From Chloroflexi bacterium UBA6019 (GTDB lineage: Bacteria; Chloroflexota; Dormibacteria; Dormibacterales; Dormibacteraceae), in the NCBI GenBank assembly GCA_002427995.1, contig DIZV01000071.1, positions 8,828 to 15,642 on the forward strand: a stretch of 6,815 nucleotides of DNA, given 5' to 3'. This document shows positions 1-5,919 of this stretch, in pieces; positions within the stretch are counted from its first letter, which is position 1; every line of letters begins with the position of its first letter. Both the position numbers and the translations under genes were made by a program. The notes under the pieces are model-generated. The model had not been told where the DNA came from. It saw only the letters and a list, made by a program, of their open reading frames with translations, and did not search any database.

Positions 1-2861
1 AGGTCCTCGATCGAGTAGATGTCGTGGTGGGGTGGAGGTGAGATCAGCTGCTGGCCGGCCTGGGCGTGCCGGAGGCGGGCGATCAGCGAGGTGACCTTGA
101 CCCCGGGCAGCTGGCCGCCTTCGCCGGGCTTGGCACCCTGGGCGATCTTGATCTCGAGCTCGTCCGCCCGGAGCAGGTAGCGCGGGGTGACGCCGAACCG
201 GGCCGAGGCCACCTGCTTGATCCGGTTGTCGCCTCTGGGACCCGGGACCTGGTAGAGGTCGGGGTCCTCGCCTCCCTCGCCGCTGTTGGAGCGGCCGCCG
301 ATGCTGTTCAGCGCCAGGCCGAGCGCCAGGTGCGCTTCGGGCGAGAGGGCGCCGAGCGACATCGCGGTGGCGATGAAGCGGGGCAGGATAGTGGCCGCCG
401 GCTCCACCTCGGAGAGGTCCAGCGGGTCGCTGCTGGAGCGGAAGTCGAGCAGGTTGCGGAGCGCCGCCGGTGACCCCATGTCGGCGAGGCGCCGGTAGGC
501 CTCGTAGTCCGCGGCCTCGCCCGAGTCGGCGGCCTTCTGCAGCTGGCGAACGGCGGCCGGGTTGTGAGCGTGCCACTCACCGGCCTTGCGGAAGCGGATG
601 AGTCCCCGGTCGGGAGGAGGCTCCTCGCCCAGCCAGGCCGCCGCGTGGTGCTCGCGGATCACAGCCTCGAGGTCGGCAAGGTCGGCGCCGCCGACGCGCG
701 AGGGGACGCCGGGCAGGCAGAGTTCCATCACCTCGGCGCCGAGCCCGAGCGCCTCGAAGACCTGGGCGCCGCAGTAGCTGGCGACGCAGCTGATTCCCAT
801 CTTGGCCATCACCTTCAGCAGCCCCGTCTCGAGGGCCTTGCGGTAGGCGTTCTCGGCCTCCTGAGGGTCCGTTTCCTCGACCACCGTCCGCGCGGTCGCG
901 AAACCGAGGTAGGGGTTGACGGCGGCCGCTCCGGCGCTGACCAGCATCGCGACATCGTGGACGTCGACGGCATCACCGGCGAGGGCGACCAGGTCCTTGC
1001 GAAAGCGCATCCCGCGCTCCACCAGGCGCTCGTGCACGGCGCTCACCGCCAGCACCATCGGGACCGGCAGCCGGTGGCGCGAGGTCCGGCGGTCGCTCAG
1101 TATCAGGATGCCGTCACCCGCGTCCTCGGCTGCCGCGCAGAGGCGCTCGATCGCCGTCCGGAGCGTGTCACCCTCGCCGAAGGTCGCGTCCAGCACCAGG
1201 CCGGTCTCGAGGATCCGCTTCAGCTCTCCGGCTCCCAGGATCGGGCTCTCCAGCTCCAGCAGGGCCGGCGGCGCCGGCTTGCGGGGCGGGACGCCGGCCA
1301 TCGTCACCCGCGGGCCGAGGACGACGCGGAGCGACATCACGAACCTTTCCCGGAGCGAGTCGATCGGCGGATTGGTGACCTGGGCGAAGCGCTGCCGGAG
1401 GTAGCTGTAAACCCGGCGTTGGGCGCGCCCGAGGATGGCGATCGGGGTGTCGTCTCCCATCGAGTAGACCGCCTCGAGACCCGTCTCCGCCATCGCCCTG
1501 ACGACGATCTTGATGTCCTCGTTCCCCCAGCCGTGCACCCGCTGCAGGCGGGGCAGGAGCTCGACGGCCTCGGAGTCGATCCATTGGCGAGGCACCGGGT
1601 GGAGGAGGCGGTCAGCGTGGGCGCCATACTCCTGCCGCCGGGCGACGCGCTCCTTCGCCTCGGCGTCGTGGAGGATGGAGCCGTCGGAGGTGTCGGCGAG
1701 GATCAGCTGGCCGGGGCCGAGGCGGCCTCGCTCGACCACGTGCGCGGGGTCGAGCGGGACGACCCCCGCCTCCGACGCCGCGACCACGAGGCCGTCGTCG
1801 GTCACCTGGTAGCGCAGGGGCCGGAGCCCGTTGCGGTCGAGCGCCGCGCCGGCGACGATGCCATCGCTGAAGGCCAGGGCCGCCGGCCCATCCCAGGGCT
1901 CGTAGCGGGTGGACTGGAAGCGGTAGAAGTCGCGGACGCTGGGATCCAGGTCGCCGCGGCCCTCCCAGGCGTCGGGCACCAGCGTCATCAACGCCTCCGC
2001 CGGGTCCGAGCCGAGCCGCACCTGGAGCTCGAAGACATTGTCGAGGGAGGCCGAGTCCGACCCCTCCTGCCAGATCACCTCGCGCAGCTCCTGGGGCAGG
2101 TACGGCTCGCGCGCCCGCATCCAGTTCCGGTTGCCGCTGAGGGTGTTGATCTCGCCGTTGTGGGCCAGCATCCGGAAGGGCTGGGCATTTCGCCAGTCGG
2201 GCATGGTGTTGGTCGAGTAGCGCTGGTGGAAGACCGCGAGGGCGCTCTCGCAGGCGGGGTCCTGGAGGTCCCGGTAGAAGTCGGCGAGGTGCGTGCCCGC
2301 CAGCAAACCCTTGTAGACGATCGTCCGGGAGGAGAGTGACGGAAGGTACATCCGCACCCCTTCGGCGGCGGCCCGCCGCTCCGCTGCCCGCCGGGCCCGG
2401 TAGAGGAGATCCTCCCATTCGTCGGGCGGGAGCTGGGGGTTGTCGATCAGCCCCTGCCAGATGACCGGAGCGCTGGAGAGCGCCTTCTCGCCCAGGGCCG
2501 ACGGGTCGACCGGGACCGGCCGCCACTCCGAGACCGGCGTCCCGGCGTGGCGCAGCTCTTCGGCCAGCAGCACCCGGGCCCGGCTGTCCCACTCGAAGAG
2601 CATCGCCACCGCCAGGCGGGAGGGGCGCCCGCCGAGCAGGCGGTGGGGGACCTGGAGAAGGAGGCCGGCACCGTCGCCGCTCTTGCCGTCGGAGTCCATT
2701 CCGCCCCGGTGGGCAAGCCGGGCCAGGGCCCCGGTGGCGAGCTCGACGACGCGATGCGAGGCGGGAAGGGCCGGTGTCGCCACGAAGCCCATCCCGCAGG
2801 CGCCACGGGAGGGCGGCAGAGCGCCCTCCCAATTCGCGCGGGAAGAGCGGAACGGAGGCAT
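1..2861 (-). CDS. gltB: Glutamate synthase (GOGAT) large subunit, 5' part, cut by window edge
   Basis: This is the large (alpha) subunit of glutamate synthase, which makes two glutamates from glutamine and 2-oxoglutarate using electrons passed on by the small subunit. The frame is open for 953 codons from ATG at 2861 to the left edge; the family is usually about 1500 residues, so roughly the last third is missing. Seen in order: the likely N-terminal nucleophile of the class II glutamine amidotransferase domain, Cys22 in ACGMGF, after a short propeptide; HRGGMDSDGKSGDGAG (about 51-66); HQRYSTNT (212-219); HNGEIN (from about 234); a central linker domain; then the start of the FMN synthase domain with NSGEGGE (about 859), IKQVASARFG, KPGEGGQLPG (about 908) and LISPPPHHDIYSIEDL at the edge. 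The FMN-domain remainder, 3Fe-4S cysteines and beta-helix domain lie outside. The amidotransferase region between about 70 and 130 looks compact. No Shine-Dalgarno precedes the ATG, and the next in-frame ATG lies beyond Cys22. It follows a PucR-type regulator on the same strand. Confidence 0.97.
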   Translation of the reverse strand, partial: MPPFRSSRANWEGALPPSRGACGMGFVATPALPASHRVVELATGALARLAHRGGMDSDGKSGDGAGLLLQVPHRLLGGRPSRLAVAMLFEWDSRARVLLAEELRHAGTPVSEWRPVPVDPSALGEKALSSAPVIWQGLIDNPQLPPDEWEDLLYRARRAAERRAAAEGVRMYLPSLSSRTIVYKGLLAGTHLADFYRDLQDPACESALAVFHQRYSTNTMPDWRNAQPFRMLAHNGEINTLSGNRNWMRAREPYLPQELREVIWQEGSDSASLDNVFELQVRLGSDPAEALMTLVPDAWEGRGDLDPSVRDFYRFQSTRYEPWDGPAALAFSDGIVAGAALDRNGLRPLRYQVTDDGLVVAASEAGVVPLDPAHVVERGRLGPGQLILADTSDGSILHDAEAKERVARRQEYGAHADRLLHPVPRQWIDSEAVELLPRLQRVHGWGNEDIKIVVRAMAETGLEAVYSMGDDTPIAILGRAQRRVYSYLRQRFAQVTNPPIDSLRERFVMSLRVVLGPRVTMAGVPPRKPAPPALLELESPILGAGELKRILETGLVLDATFGEGDTLRTAIERLCAAAEDAGDGILILSDRRTSRHRLPVPMVLAVSAVHERLVERGMRFRKDLVALAGDAVDVHDVAMLVSAGAAAVNPYLGFATARTVVEETDPQEAENAYRKALETGLLKVMAKMGISCVASYCGAQVFEALGLGAEVMELCLPGVPSRVGGADLADLEAVIREHHAAAWLGEEPPPDRGLIRFRKAGEWHAHNPAAVRQLQKAADSGEAADYEAYRRLADMGSPAALRNLLDFRSSSDPLDLSEVEPAATILPRFIATAMSLGALSPEAHLALGLALNSIGGRSNSGEGGEDPDLYQVPGPRGDNRIKQVASARFGVTPRYLLRADELEIKIAQGAKPGEGGQLPGVKVTSLIARLRHAQAGQQLISPPPHHDIYSIED

Positions 2862-2870
2862 CTGAAGCGA

Positions 2871-2876
2871 AAAATA
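2871..2876 (-). promoter_or_regulatory. Possible -10 box of gltB (near-leaderless)
   Basis: On the minus strand TATTTT ends 9 nt before the gltB ATG, in an AT-rich patch inside otherwise GC-rich DNA. With usual spacing, transcription would begin only 2-3 nt before the start codon, which agrees with the absence of a Shine-Dalgarno. I see no convincing -35 element at 16-18 nt. If real, gltB can be transcribed independently of the upstream regulator. Confidence 0.35.
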
Positions 2877-2942
2877 CAGCCCGCCCGTGGCTCCGGCCTA
2901 GTCGCCCCACCCTAACCGAAGGCCCGGTTTGTGGTGATTCGC

Positions 2943-4665
2943 TTACAAGTCGAGAAGGCCCTGGACCCGGAGCGCGACCGCCAGGTTGAGCCGGGTCTCG
3001 GGGTCGGCCAGGTCGACGTCGATGATCTCGCCGATCCGGTCCAGGCGGTAGCGAAGCGTGTTCGGGTGGACCTTGAGCCGCCTCGCGGCGGCCTGCTGCT
3101 CGCCCTCCTCGAGGTAGGCACGGAGCGTCTGCACCAGCTCCCCGCCGCGCCGGCGGTCGTGCTCGGCAAGGGCGCCGAGGTGGCGGCGAGCGAAGTCGAG
3201 GAGGCGGTCGTCGGCGACGCTCGCGAGAAGGCCCGTGACGCCGAGCTCGTTCGCGGAGACGATCTGGTCCTGACGTCCGAAGCGGGTCAGTGTCTCCATC
3301 ACGCTCCGGACCTCGCGGTGGGCGGCGGCGATTCCGACCGGCGCCGGCGTGGGGGCGCTGAAGCCGATCGAGACCGTGAAGCCTGGCTTCCACTCGCCGA
3401 CCGACTCCCGGATCTGGTGGCCGAGGGCGCGGACCCGCCGGCTCGTGGCCCTCGATCTCGGCTCCCAGCGGGAGGAGGGCGAGGATGCTGTCCGAGCGGG
3501 CTCCAACCAGCGCCCGGGCGAAGTTGCGCCTGACGATGCCACTGACGCGCCGCAGGTACTCGCGCTTGAGCGACTGGATCATCTCCTCTGTCAGCTGCTT
3601 GCCGCGGGCGAAGCTGCCGAAGCCGTCGATGTCGACGACGACGAGGACGTGGCTGCCGCCCAACGGGTAGCCGAGGTGGCGGGCCCGGCGCTGGGCCGCC
3701 GCCTCGTCCCCGTAGCTGCCCTGGGCCAGGTCCTCCAGGAACTCGCCCCGCACGCTCGATTCGGCGGCGGCCACCTCGCGCTCCTTGATCAGGGCCATGG
3801 CCACCACGGTGGCGGCGTTCTCCATCGCCATGAAAGCGATCTCCTCCGCGTCCGGCGGATGGTCGAGCACGGAGATGTAACCGAGGACCTGGTTGGCGGC
3901 ATAGATCGGGGCGATGATCCGCTCCCGGTCCATGCCGAGCCGCGGGAAGGCGGGCACCTTCATCGGACCGCGATGGGCGGCGACCTCGCGCAGCACGCGC
4001 TGGATGCCGGGGTCGAAGAGCACCCGCGGCGGGGTGCCGTGGCGGGCGATCGTCTCCCGCCGGTGCTTGTCGATGTCCGAGCCGCCGGCGTGGGCGAGGA
4101 GGTGGAAGGTCGCGTCCTCGATCACGACCGCGCTGCCGAGCAGTTCGGACAGCGTCCGCGCGATCTCATCCAGGCCCTTGCCGTCGAGGACCAGCTCGGT
4201 GAAACGGCGATGGATCGCGATCGATTGCTTCAGCCGGGAGTGCTCGGCATTGATGATCCGCTCCAGCAGCGGCTCCATCAGGTCCACCCAGGGGACGTCC
4301 TGGCCGAGGGTGAAGAGCGGCAGGTTGAGGCGGTCGGCCTCCTCCGCCATCCCCTCCGGCAATCGTTCGACGTACATCCCGAGCTTGACGATGAGGCCCG
4401 CTCCGCCGACCTCGGCGATCGTCGTCACCAGCTCCAGCTGCGCGGCCGGGTCGTCGCGGATGGGGTAGGCGGTTGTCAGCAGCAGGTCGCCGGGCCGGGC
4501 CCGGCGCGCGGTCTCCGGTGTCTCGATGACCCGGACCCACTCGACTCGGCGGTCGAGGCCGCCGGCGCCGGCCACCAGGTGGGCGGCGGCAAAGCCGCCG
4601 AGGCGCATCGCCTCGCGCACCGTGGGAGCCGGGATCAGCCGGTCGGCGGGCTCGATCGGGTTCAT
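2943..4665 (-). CDS. PucR-family transcriptional regulator with an apparent frameshift
   Basis: This is a PucR/CdaR-type DNA-binding regulator; its ligand and targets cannot be read from sequence. With one base removed near 3431-3447 it encodes about 573 residues. Residues about 15-135 form the PucR N-terminal domain (TVREAMRLGG, GGLDRRVEWVRVIETPE, PGDLLLTTAYPI). Residues about 150-295 look like a GAF-type sensory domain. Residues about 330-460 form the CdaR GGDEF-like domain (HVLVVVDIDGFG at 339-350, GFTVSIGFS at 428-436), which is not expected to act as a cyclase. Residues about 508-566 are the PucR C-terminal helix-turn-helix (LEEGEQQAAARRLKVHPNTLRYRL). The first 410 codons and the last 163 are in different frames. 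ATG at 4665 is preferred because a TATAAA box lies just upstream; ATG at 4686 would add seven residues but sits on that box. gltB follows after 81 nt, so regulation of nitrogen assimilation is possible but inferred. Confidence 0.9.
3431..3447 (-). other. Frameshift site inside the PucR-type regulator
   Basis: Upstream, the frame encoding SDSILALLPLGAEIEGHEP is family-like and then decays into proline/arginine-rich noise. The family-like frame downstream begins around VRALGHQIRESVGEWKPGF. Joining them requires skipping one base. Removing one G from the GGG run (minus strand, 3436-3434) gives HEPAVRALGH, and removing a C a few bases earlier gives HERRVRALGH; both look natural. No stop codon follows the shift in the first frame, and no known +1 slippery arrangement is present. 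An assembly error or a true single-base insertion is therefore likelier than programmed frameshifting. Confidence 0.85.
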
Positions 4666-4677
4666 TCCGCGTAGTGA

Positions 4678-4683
4678 TTTATA
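4678..4683 (-). promoter_or_regulatory. Possible -10 box of the PucR-type regulator
   Basis: TATAAA on the minus strand is 12 nt upstream of the ATG at 4665 and is the most AT-rich patch of the divergent intergenic region. It would put the transcript start about 6-7 nt before that ATG, giving a very short leader with no real Shine-Dalgarno (only GCGGA abutting the start). No clear -35 is visible. It supports the start at 4665 over the ATG at 4686. Confidence 0.4.
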
Positions 4684-4743
4684 CATAAAGCGGCCCCGGT
4701 CGGCTTTGTGCGTCGCGGACTACCGCCGCCGGTCGCCGCGGGG

Positions 4744-4749
4744 TAGCCT
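4744..4749 (+). promoter_or_regulatory. Possible -10 box of the small zinc-ribbon gene
   Basis: TAGCCT fits the TANNNT pattern. Its last T is 6 nt before the ATG at 4756, which is where a transcript beginning exactly at that A would place its -10 box. No -35 element is evident. It is one of the two arguments for the upstream start of the small gene. Confidence 0.3.
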
Positions 4750-4755
4750 GCTGCC

Positions 4756-4926
4756 ATGACTAGTCCCAGCGCTCCCCTCTGCGGTCGCCACGAGGAGGAG
4801 ATCTCGATGAGTCTGCGCACCCTGCACACGGACTCGGCCCGGCCCGGGCAGCTGCTCGGCCTCTACGAGTGCCCGGATTGCGGCGACGAGCGGCGCTGGC
4901 CGATCGAGCTCAGCGAGGTGGCCTAG
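4756..4926 (+). CDS. Small zinc-ribbon-like protein, 56 residues
   Basis: This encodes a 56-residue soluble protein of unknown function. It has two putative metal-ligand pairs: C9-G-R-H12 near the N-terminus and C39-P-D-C42-G (YECPDCGDERRW), a typical zinc-ribbon knuckle. Two starts compete. ATG at 4756 keeps all four ligands and has a TANNNT box exactly placed for a leaderless transcript, but no ribosome site. ATG at 4807 has an excellent GAGGAGGAG (4792-4800) six bases upstream but yields only 39 residues with one CxxC pair. I favour the longer form because it gives a complete four-ligand site; both products could be made. It is divergent from the PucR-type gene and is followed after 6 nt by a cofC-like stub and then a terminator. 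The small size and acidic C-terminus suit a binding or adaptor role, but no function can be assigned. Confidence 0.65.
   Translation: MTSPSAPLCGRHEEEISMSLRTLHTDSARPGQLLGLYECPDCGDERRWPIELSEVA
4792..4800 (+). promoter_or_regulatory. Strong Shine-Dalgarno inside the zinc-ribbon gene
   Basis: GAGGAGGAG lies 6 nt before an in-frame ATG at 4807 and would direct initiation of a 39-residue product starting MSLRTLHTD. In the longer reading it codes for three glutamates, so it may simply be coding sequence. It decides between the two possible starts of this gene. Confidence 0.45.
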
Positions 4927-4932
4927 CCAGCG

Positions 4933-4995
4933 ATGCGCACCCGGATCGTGATTCCAGTCCGCGCCCTCGAGGGGGCGGGTCGAGGGACGCTTTAA
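4933..4995 (+). pseudogene. Possible truncated N-terminus of cofC (20 codons)
   Basis: A 20-codon ORF begins 6 nt after the zinc-ribbon stop. Its product opens MRTRIVIPVRALEGA, which strongly resembles the first strand and nucleotide-binding loop of CofC/FbiD. That enzyme is the guanylyltransferase of coenzyme F420 biosynthesis, whose members typically start with an (I/V)(I/V)PV(K/R) strand followed by a motif like GAKSRL. Here the motif breaks at EGAGRGTL and a TAA follows, after which comes a transcription terminator. None of the three forward frames continues as CofC. It could be the relic left by a deletion, or a chance short ORF; the 15-residue resemblance is suggestive, not proof. No Shine-Dalgarno is visible, but coupling to the gene before it is possible. 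Confidence 0.3.
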
Positions 4996-5012
4996 GAAGC
5001 AGCAACCCGTGA

Positions 5013-5049
5013 GCCCCCGCCCGAGCGAACCGGGCGGGGGCTTCTTTTT
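5013..5049 (+). terminator. Strong rho-independent terminator
   Basis: A perfect 11-bp stem, GCCCCCGCCCG (5013-5023) with CGGGCGGGGGC (5031-5041), encloses the loop AGCGAAC and is followed by TTCTTTTT (5042-5049). An outer AAGAAGC (4994-5000) could also pair with GCTTCTT (5040-5046) in an alternative fold. It ends transcription of the zinc-ribbon gene and cofC-like stub, and insulates the 57-residue gene. The minus strand lacks a T-tract directly after the stem, so it is not an obvious bidirectional terminator. Confidence 0.92.
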
Positions 5050-5070
5050 GATGAATGCCAGCCGAACCAG

Positions 5071-5076
5071 AGGAGG
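5071..5076 (+). promoter_or_regulatory. Shine-Dalgarno of the 57-residue gene
   Basis: A canonical AGGAGG lies 9 nt before the ATG at 5086 and fixes that start. It is the clearest ribosome binding site in the window. It contrasts with the other intact starts, which have none. Confidence 0.75.
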
Positions 5077-5085
5077 CGGTCGGGG

Positions 5086-5259
5086 ATGGAGAGGAAGAGC
5101 GAGCGGGAGACGTTCGAGCAGATCGTGAAGCGGTATCCGGAGATGGACGAGGCTGCCCGCCGGCGGGCGGTGGCTCGGATCGCAGCCGGCGCCGACGCCG
5201 CCCACGCCCTCAACGACGAGGTCGTCTGGGCCCAGCTGACCAGCGCCTACAACAACTGA
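5086..5259 (+). CDS. Hypothetical small charged helical protein, 57 residues
   Basis: The 57-residue product (starts MERKSERETFEQIVKRYP, ends AQLTSAYNN) is not one I recognise. It is strongly charged, with an N-terminal run of Arg/Lys/Glu and an alanine- and arginine-rich middle (MDEAARRRAVARIAAGADAAHAL). It reads as two or three amphipathic helices with no cysteines, no signal peptide and no membrane segment. The pattern of a short helix, a turn near YPEMD and a second helix could suit a small DNA- or protein-binding fold, but no helix-turn-helix signature can be claimed. The start is supported by AGGAGG 9 nt upstream, and the gene is separated from the previous one by a strong terminator. 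It must therefore have its own promoter, which would have to lie within or just after the terminator; I could not identify one. It ends 10 nt from the convergent nitroreductase gene. Confidence 0.6.
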   Translation: MERKSERETFEQIVKRYPEMDEAARRRAVARIAAGADAAHALNDEVVWAQLTSAYNN

Positions 5260-5269
5260 AGAGCGGGCC

Positions 5270-5902
5270 TCAGGCCCCGAACGGCTCCCCGTCGAAGCGG
5301 TCGCGGGTCGTGAACTCCTCGACCGCCTTTCGCCGAAGCCGGGTCGGGAGCGGGCCCGCCGGGTAGCCGACCGCGACCAGGGCTGCCAGCGCGTGCTCCT
5401 CGGGGATGCCCAGGAGCTCTTTGACCCTCGGCTCGGCCGGAATCAGCAGGGTCGTCAGAGCCGCGCCCAACCCCTCCTGGCGAAGGCCGAGAAGGAGGTT
5501 TTGGACGAAGGGATAGACAGAGCCTCCGCCGACGATGCTCTGCCGGCCGAGGTCCCGATCGGTCACGGCCAGGGTGCTCAGCTCGACCGTGACCAGGAGG
5601 TGCACCGGCACCTCGTGAAGCCGCTCGGCGAACTCCATCGTGCGCCGCAGCGCGCGTGGAAGGTCGGGCCCCGGGACCGCCCCCGGCCCGAGGCCGTAGC
5701 GCTCGGCAAGATAGGCCCGCCAGGGCGGCTGGTAGAGGTCGTGGAGCGCGCGACGGGTCGCCTTGTCCTTCACCACGATCACGTGCCAGCCCTGCCGGTT
5801 TCCTCCGTTGGGGGCAAAGCGGGCGTTGTCGAGAATGCGGTGGAGGAGGGCGTCGGGCACGGGGTCGGTGAGGAACCGGCGGGTTGTCCCCGCCGTCCGC
5901 AT
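5270..5902 (-). CDS. Nitroreductase-family FMN oxidoreductase
   Basis: This is a soluble flavoprotein of the nitroreductase superfamily, about 210 residues from ATG at 5902, expected to bind FMN as a dimer and reduce a substrate with NAD(P)H. The substrate cannot be told from sequence. Seen: TTRRF (6-10), whose arginines bind the FMN phosphate; FAPNGGNRQGWHVIVV (29-44); GGGSVYPFVQNLLL (125-138); EGLGAALTTL (143-152), the flavin-contact region; AVGYPAG (177-183); and a C-terminal RRKAVEEFTTRDRF strand/tail. The start is uncertain. The codons just before the ATG read ALYDV, which continues the family-like pattern into DVMRT, yet offer no usual start codon. An ATG at 6016 would give 248 residues but overlap the cytochrome gene by 97 bp, and a rare CTG lies between. 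There is no Shine-Dalgarno. It lies 17 nt after the cytochrome c stop and is probably cotranscribed with it. Confidence 0.92.
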   Translation of the reverse strand: MRTAGTTRRFLTDPVPDALLHRILDNARFAPNGGNRQGWHVIVVKDKATRRALHDLYQPPWRAYLAERYGLGPGAVPGPDLPRALRRTMEFAERLHEVPVHLLVTVELSTLAVTDRDLGRQSIVGGGSVYPFVQNLLLGLRQEGLGAALTTLLIPAEPRVKELLGIPEEHALAALVAVGYPAGPLPTRLRRKAVEEFTTRDRFDGEPFGA

Positions 5903-5919
5903 GACGTCGTAGAGCGCGG

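Larger units (their letters stand above)
4666..4755. promoter_or_regulatory. Divergent intergenic region between regulator and zinc-ribbon gene
   Basis: Ninety base pairs separate the two divergent start codons and hold a -10-like box for each direction. An imperfect inverted repeat, CTACC (4720-4724) with GGTAG (4742-4746) 17 bp apart, lies beside the rightward box. PucR-type regulators often act at neighbouring divergent promoters, so this is a candidate operator. The arms are short and chance is a fair explanation in such GC-rich DNA. Confidence 0.35.

Noticed and set aside
564..2339. Open frame of 591 codons on the plus strand, opposite gltB
   Set aside because: It lies entirely antisense to well-matched gltB coding sequence. 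Its translation is low-complexity (rich in Arg, Gly, Val, His, Asp) without any domain. This is typical of the mirror frame of a GC-rich gene.
2913..2928. AACCG/CGGTT inverted repeat between the regulator and gltB as a terminator
   Set aside because: Five base pairs with a six-base loop and no T-run is too weak. It is kept only as a possible regulatory palindrome.
3431..3447. Programmed +1 ribosomal frameshifting in the regulator
   Set aside because: There is no slow or stop codon at the shift, no recognised slippery codon and no stem-loop directly after it. The family has no known use of frameshifting.
3349..4674. Open frame of 441 codons on the plus strand, opposite the PucR-type regulator
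   Set aside because: It is antisense to recognisable PucR, GAF and GGDEF-like domains. The product has no motif and is biased in composition, as expected for a shadow frame.
4720..5213. Minus-strand ORFs across the zinc-ribbon gene, terminator and 57-residue gene
   Set aside because: They run straight through a strong terminator hairpin, have no ribosome site and encode compositionally biased sequence without domains.
5265..5277. Small palindrome GGGCCTCAGGCCC at the end of the nitroreductase gene as a convergent terminator
   Set aside because: The stem is only about five base pairs with a three-base loop and no T-tract on either strand, and it overlaps coding sequence.
5055..5366. Plus-strand ORF overlapping the 57-residue gene and running into the nitroreductase 3' end
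   Set aside because: Its translation is an arginine/glycine/proline-rich repeat-like string. It competes with a frame that has a proper Shine-Dalgarno and sensible amino-acid composition.
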